64,000 nt of DNA, taken from Cyanobacterium stanieri PCC 7202 (GTDB lineage: Bacteria; Cyanobacteriota; Cyanobacteriia; Cyanobacteriales; Cyanobacteriaceae). Numbering within the stretch: position 1 is the first letter of the stretch; every line of letters begins with the position of its first letter. Positions 61,188-64,000 of this stretch are shown here, in pieces. The notes beneath the pieces are model-generated. The model was not told the DNA's origin, ran no database searches, and worked only from the letters and a program-made list of their open reading frames with translations. The DNA lies in NCBI GenBank assembly GCA_000317655.1, contig CP003940.1:1488001-1552000 (forward strand), written 5' to 3'. The position numbers and the translations under genes were made by a program.

Positions 61188-63179
61188 ATGGATGTAAAAC
61201 CTTTACTTTATATAGAAATCCCCCGTCCTAATACCGATGCAGTATTAGATTGGTTACAACAATCTTGGCAGCCTAGTATTGGGGAAAAAGTAATCACCAA
61301 CGATGGATTACGCATACAATTGACTCCCCAGAGCGAATTATCCATCTTCATTTGGTCATTACAACGAACCACCTACCTAAAAATGTTTCGTTGGGGTAAT
61401 AAAGTATCAGGTCAAGAAAATAAAATTAAAAATGAGCTACAAAAGGCGATCGCCCTTCAGTTTCCCCCTCAATATCCCCAACTACCAGAAATTGACCTAA
61501 ATAATCAATCCATCTTTGAAGCCCTCAAACCCCACTATCCCGAAACAGTCAAATATTTCCAAAAAATGCCCCAAGGAGAATACGACCTTAATCGAGTGTA
61601 TTGGTGGGAAAAAAGATGGCGAGAAAGTGTAGAAAATAACTCTAAAAATTCAGGTAATTATCAACTAAAGCCAGTTCTATTTACAGACCAAAGTAAAGGG
61701 AAAGCAGATTATGACCTAATCTATGTAGGAGGTGCTTTAGGGGCAATTCATGCCGCTTTAATGGCAAAATTAGGCTATAACGTTTTAGTTATTGAACGCT
61801 TAAAATTTGGCAGAATGAACCGAGAGTGGAATATTTCTCGAGATGAATTTCAAGTATTAATTGACTTAGAATTATTCACCAAAAAAGAATTTGAATATTG
61901 CATCGCCGCCGAATATGAAGACGGCTTTAGCAAATTTTTTGATGCCAATAACCCCAAACATCTCAAAGCCAATATTTTACATACTCCCACCGTGTTAAAC
62001 ATCGCCCTTGACACCAACAAATTATTAGAAGTATGTCAGAAAAAATTAATTAAATATGGTGTAGATATATGGGATGAAACCGAATTTGAAAAAGCCACCA
62101 TCGGACAAGACATTGTCACCGTCAAAGCCACCAATTTAGCCACCGAAGAAGAAAAAGAAGCCACAGGAAGGCTCTTGGTTGATGCCATGGGTACCGCTTC
62201 TCCCCTTGCATGGCAAATGGCAGGTAAAAGAACCTTTGATAGTGTTTGTCCTACCGTAGGAGCTATTTTAGAAGGGTTTGAGCCTGAAGTGTGGGATCGC
62301 ACCTATGGAGATGTCTTATTTTCCCATGGAGACATTTCTAGGGGTCGTCAGTTGATTTGGGAATTGTTTCCTGCCGAAGGTGACGAATTAACCATTTATC
62401 TCTTCCACTATCACCAAGTACACCCCGATAATCCCGGTTCTCTTTTAGAAATGTATGAGGATTTCTTTAGTATTCTCCCCGAGTATCGCCGTTGTGATAT
62501 GGATAAATTAGTCTGGAAAAAACCCACCTTTGGTTATATTCCCGGACGTTTTACCGTCGGTGAAAATGATCGTCAGGTAGCTACAGACAGGGTAATTGCG
62601 ATCGGTGATGCCGCTTCCCTACAGTCTCCCCTTATCTTTACAGGTTTTGGTTCCTTGGTGCGCAACTTGGGACGTTTAACAGATCTTCTCGATAAAGCAT
62701 TGAAAAACGATCTTTTGGATGGAGAATCCCTCAACCGTATCAAAGCCTATCAAAGTAATATTGCCGTAACATGGTTATTTTCCAAAGGAATGATGGTACC
62801 CACTCACAAAACCCTACCCCCAGAAAGAATTAACTCCATGTTAAATACCTTCTTCGGTTTATTAGCCGATGAACCGGGTACCGCCGAAATTTTCATCAAA
62901 GATCGCACCGATTGGCTAACCTTTAACCGATTAGCCCTCAAGGCCGCCCGTAAAAATCCTGCCCTGTTATTATGGATCTGGGAAATGGCGGGAACAGAAG
63001 ATATATTCCGCTGGATGGGTTCCTATGTAAAATTCACCCTAGATGCTTTCAAAAATCTGTTGTTTAGCCGTTGGTTTAACCCTTGGCTAGAAAATCAAAG
63101 CAAATGGTTAAAAGAAAGTAATCCTAAGTTATGGTTTAAACTACTTACTTTTGGCTCTCGTTTCGTCTCTCAGAAATAA
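61188..63179 (+). CDS. cruA: CruA-type lycopene cyclase-like flavoprotein
   Basis: A 663-aa FAD protein of the CruA/CruP family, which cyclises lycopene toward beta-carotene. An N-terminal part (about 1-165) precedes the FAD site YDLIYVGGALGAIHAALMA near residues 178-196. KFGRMNREWNISRDEF follows, a block diagnostic for this family, then VIAIGDAASLQSPLIFTGFGSL near 470-490. Length suits CruA better than the shorter CruP, but this is a judgement from memory. It is divergent from lexA and shares its 163-bp upstream region. Function as cyclase in this strain is inferred. Confidence 0.75.
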   Translation: MDVKPLLYIEIPRPNTDAVLDWLQQSWQPSIGEKVITNDGLRIQLTPQSELSIFIWSLQRTTYLKMFRWGNKVSGQENKIKNELQKAIALQFPPQYPQLPEIDLNNQSIFEALKPHYPETVKYFQKMPQGEYDLNRVYWWEKRWRESVENNSKNSGNYQLKPVLFTDQSKGKADYDLIYVGGALGAIHAALMAKLGYNVLVIERLKFGRMNREWNISRDEFQVLIDLELFTKKEFEYCIAAEYEDGFSKFFDANNPKHLKANILHTPTVLNIALDTNKLLEVCQKKLIKYGVDIWDETEFEKATIGQDIVTVKATNLATEEEKEATGRLLVDAMGTASPLAWQMAGKRTFDSVCPTVGAILEGFEPEVWDRTYGDVLFSHGDISRGRQLIWELFPAEGDELTIYLFHYHQVHPDNPGSLLEMYEDFFSILPEYRRCDMDKLVWKKPTFGYIPGRFTVGENDRQVATDRVIAIGDAASLQSPLIFTGFGSLVRNLGRLTDLLDKALKNDLLDGESLNRIKAYQSNIAVTWLFSKGMMVPTHKTLPPERINSMLNTFFGLLADEPGTAEIFIKDRTDWLTFNRLALKAARKNPALLLWIWEMAGTEDIFRWMGSYVKFTLDAFKNLLFSRWFNPWLENQSKWLKESNPKLWFKLLTFGSRFVSQK

Positions 63180-63240
63180 TACTAAATCCTGCTTCAATAA
63201 TATACTAATTAGGACGGGGAACAGGGAACAGGCAAAAGAG

Positions 63241-63336
63241 GGATAAATTATTACAATAAAAGTCCCCCAGAATTGGGGGATTTAGGGGGCTACAGAAAAG
63301 TCCTTTTCATAACTTATTACTCCAACTTGATATAAC
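63241..63336. repeat. Dispersed repeat, copy 2 (~96 bp)
   Basis: Shares ggataaatt-ttacaat, agtcccccagaattgggg, gatttagggggc and ccttttcataact with 49783-49875. It sits between the convergent cruA and rpe genes. The repeat's GC-rich core is an inverted repeat of CCCCCA/TGGGGG. Confidence 0.8.
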
Positions 63337-63356
63337 CCCTTGTTGATGTGAACTGA

Positions 63357-64000
63357 TTAAGCAGTAACTAACTCTTTATCAGGACGCTTACTGTTACGGA
63401 TACCTTCAATGGCTTCTGCATAGTCAGGAGCTTTGAATACCGCAGATCCAGCTACGATCGCATTTGCACCTGCTTCTAAAACCTGCCAAGTATTATTAGG
63501 TTTCAAACCACCATCAACCTCAATCCAAGGATCTAAACCTCTCTCATCACACATTTGACGAAGAGCTTTAATTTTGGGTACCACACCAGGGATGAAACTT
63601 TGACCACCAAACCCAGGGTTAACACTCATGATGAGGACTAAATCACAGACATCAATCACGTACTCGATCAACTCAAGGGGAGTAGAAGGATTTAACACAA
63701 CCCCAGACTGTTTACCCAACTCACGAATCTGGCACAAGGTACGATGTAAATGGGGAGAAGCATTATGCTCCGCATGAACAGAAATAATGTCAGCCCCTGC
63801 CTTAGCAAAATCTGCCACATACTTCTCAGGTTCAACAATCATTAAATGAACATCTAAAGGTTTTTTGGTATGGGGGCGAATGGCATCAACAATTAAAGGA
63901 CCAATGGTGATATTAGGTACAAAACGACCATCCATCACATCCACATGAATCCAATCAGCACCAGCCTCATCAACTGCTCTAATTTCCTCCCCTAAACGAC
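63357..64000 (-). CDS. rpe: Ribulose-phosphate 3-epimerase (5' end outside window)
   Basis: Interconverts ribulose 5-phosphate and xylulose 5-phosphate in the Calvin and pentose phosphate pathways. The frame runs to the window edge; reading on from 63944 gives [20 protein letters not shown] before the conserved [11 protein letters not shown], so the N-terminus lies beyond 64000. Other signatures are PLDVHLMI with a metal-binding His, VISVHAEH-like and [15 protein letters not shown], and [16 protein letters not shown]-barrel enzyme with no damage seen. The first ATG inside the window is at 63944 but is internal. Confidence 0.94.
   Translation of the reverse strand, partial: RLGEEIRAVDEAGADWIHVDVMDGRFVPNITIGPLIVDAIRPHTKKPLDVHLMIVEPEKYVADFAKAGADIISVHAEHNASPHLHRTLCQIRELGKQSGVVLNPSTPLELIEYVIDVCDLVLIMSVNPGFGGQSFIPGVVPKIKALRQMCDERGLDPWIEVDGGLKPNNTWQVLEAGANAIVAGSAVFKAPDYAEAIEGIRNSKRPDKELVTA

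Overview
The window is chromosomal DNA of an AT-rich cyanobacterium. Marker genes are a phycobilisome rod-core linker (cpcG), petN, ndhI-ndhG-ndhE, a high-light-inducible protein, Ycf66, a CcaA-type carbonic anhydrase, HemJ, a CruA-type lycopene cyclase, MenB and an NdbB-like dehydrogenase. The HIP1 octamer gcgatcgc recurs throughout. Low GC, compact spacing and gene content would suit a unicellular Cyanobacterium/Geminocystis-like lineage, but that placement is inference.

Layout. 0-10.8 kb: housekeeping and photosynthesis genes (menB, lepB, a TPR protein, a Fur-box-preceded flavoprotein, an NrtS-like small membrane protein, thrB, a hotdog thioesterase, cpcG), then an overlapping COP23-CHAT pair. 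10.9-18.4 kb: comM-like ATPase, a GST-fold protein, a toxin-antitoxin locus whose PIN toxin is split in frame by an IS1341-type (tnpB-only IS200/IS605) element, an OvoA-type sulfoxide synthase lacking a methyltransferase domain, and NAD kinase. 18.4-30.5 kb: hli, petN plus a 45-aa membrane ORF, an orphan HlyD-family adaptor, TonB-like, PilZ and PfkB proteins, ycf66, comEC, ccaA and the ndhIGE cluster without ndhA. 30.5-32.6 kb: an isolated dndD-like gene.

32.6-45.5 kb is the most unusual region: nine same-strand genes encoding a fatty acyl-AMP ligase, an acyl-CoA dehydrogenase-like protein, a free acyl carrier protein, an MBOAT acyltransferase, two GT-C membrane glycosyltransferases, an SGNH-like protein, an HTTM-DCC fusion and a polysaccharide pyruvyltransferase. 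The domains suggest a fatty acid is activated, loaded on the ACP, possibly oxidised, and passed by membrane enzymes to a surface glycan or glycolipid that is also pyruvylated. I know of no described system with this gene set; the product is unknown.

45.6-64 kb: NdbB-like dehydrogenase, a DnaK with a long tail, hemJ, a PLP amino-acid decarboxylase, fmt, a 1355-aa hybrid histidine kinase, hemW, a SPOR-like protein, an IscA-type carrier, a cupin, lexA with a consensus LexA box and complete autoproteolysis residues, cruA, and the 3' part of rpe running off the window. Intergenic DNA carries heptamer repeats (CAATGGG/CAATAGG) and two copies of a ~95-bp dispersed repeat. I found no tRNA, rRNA or CRISPR array.
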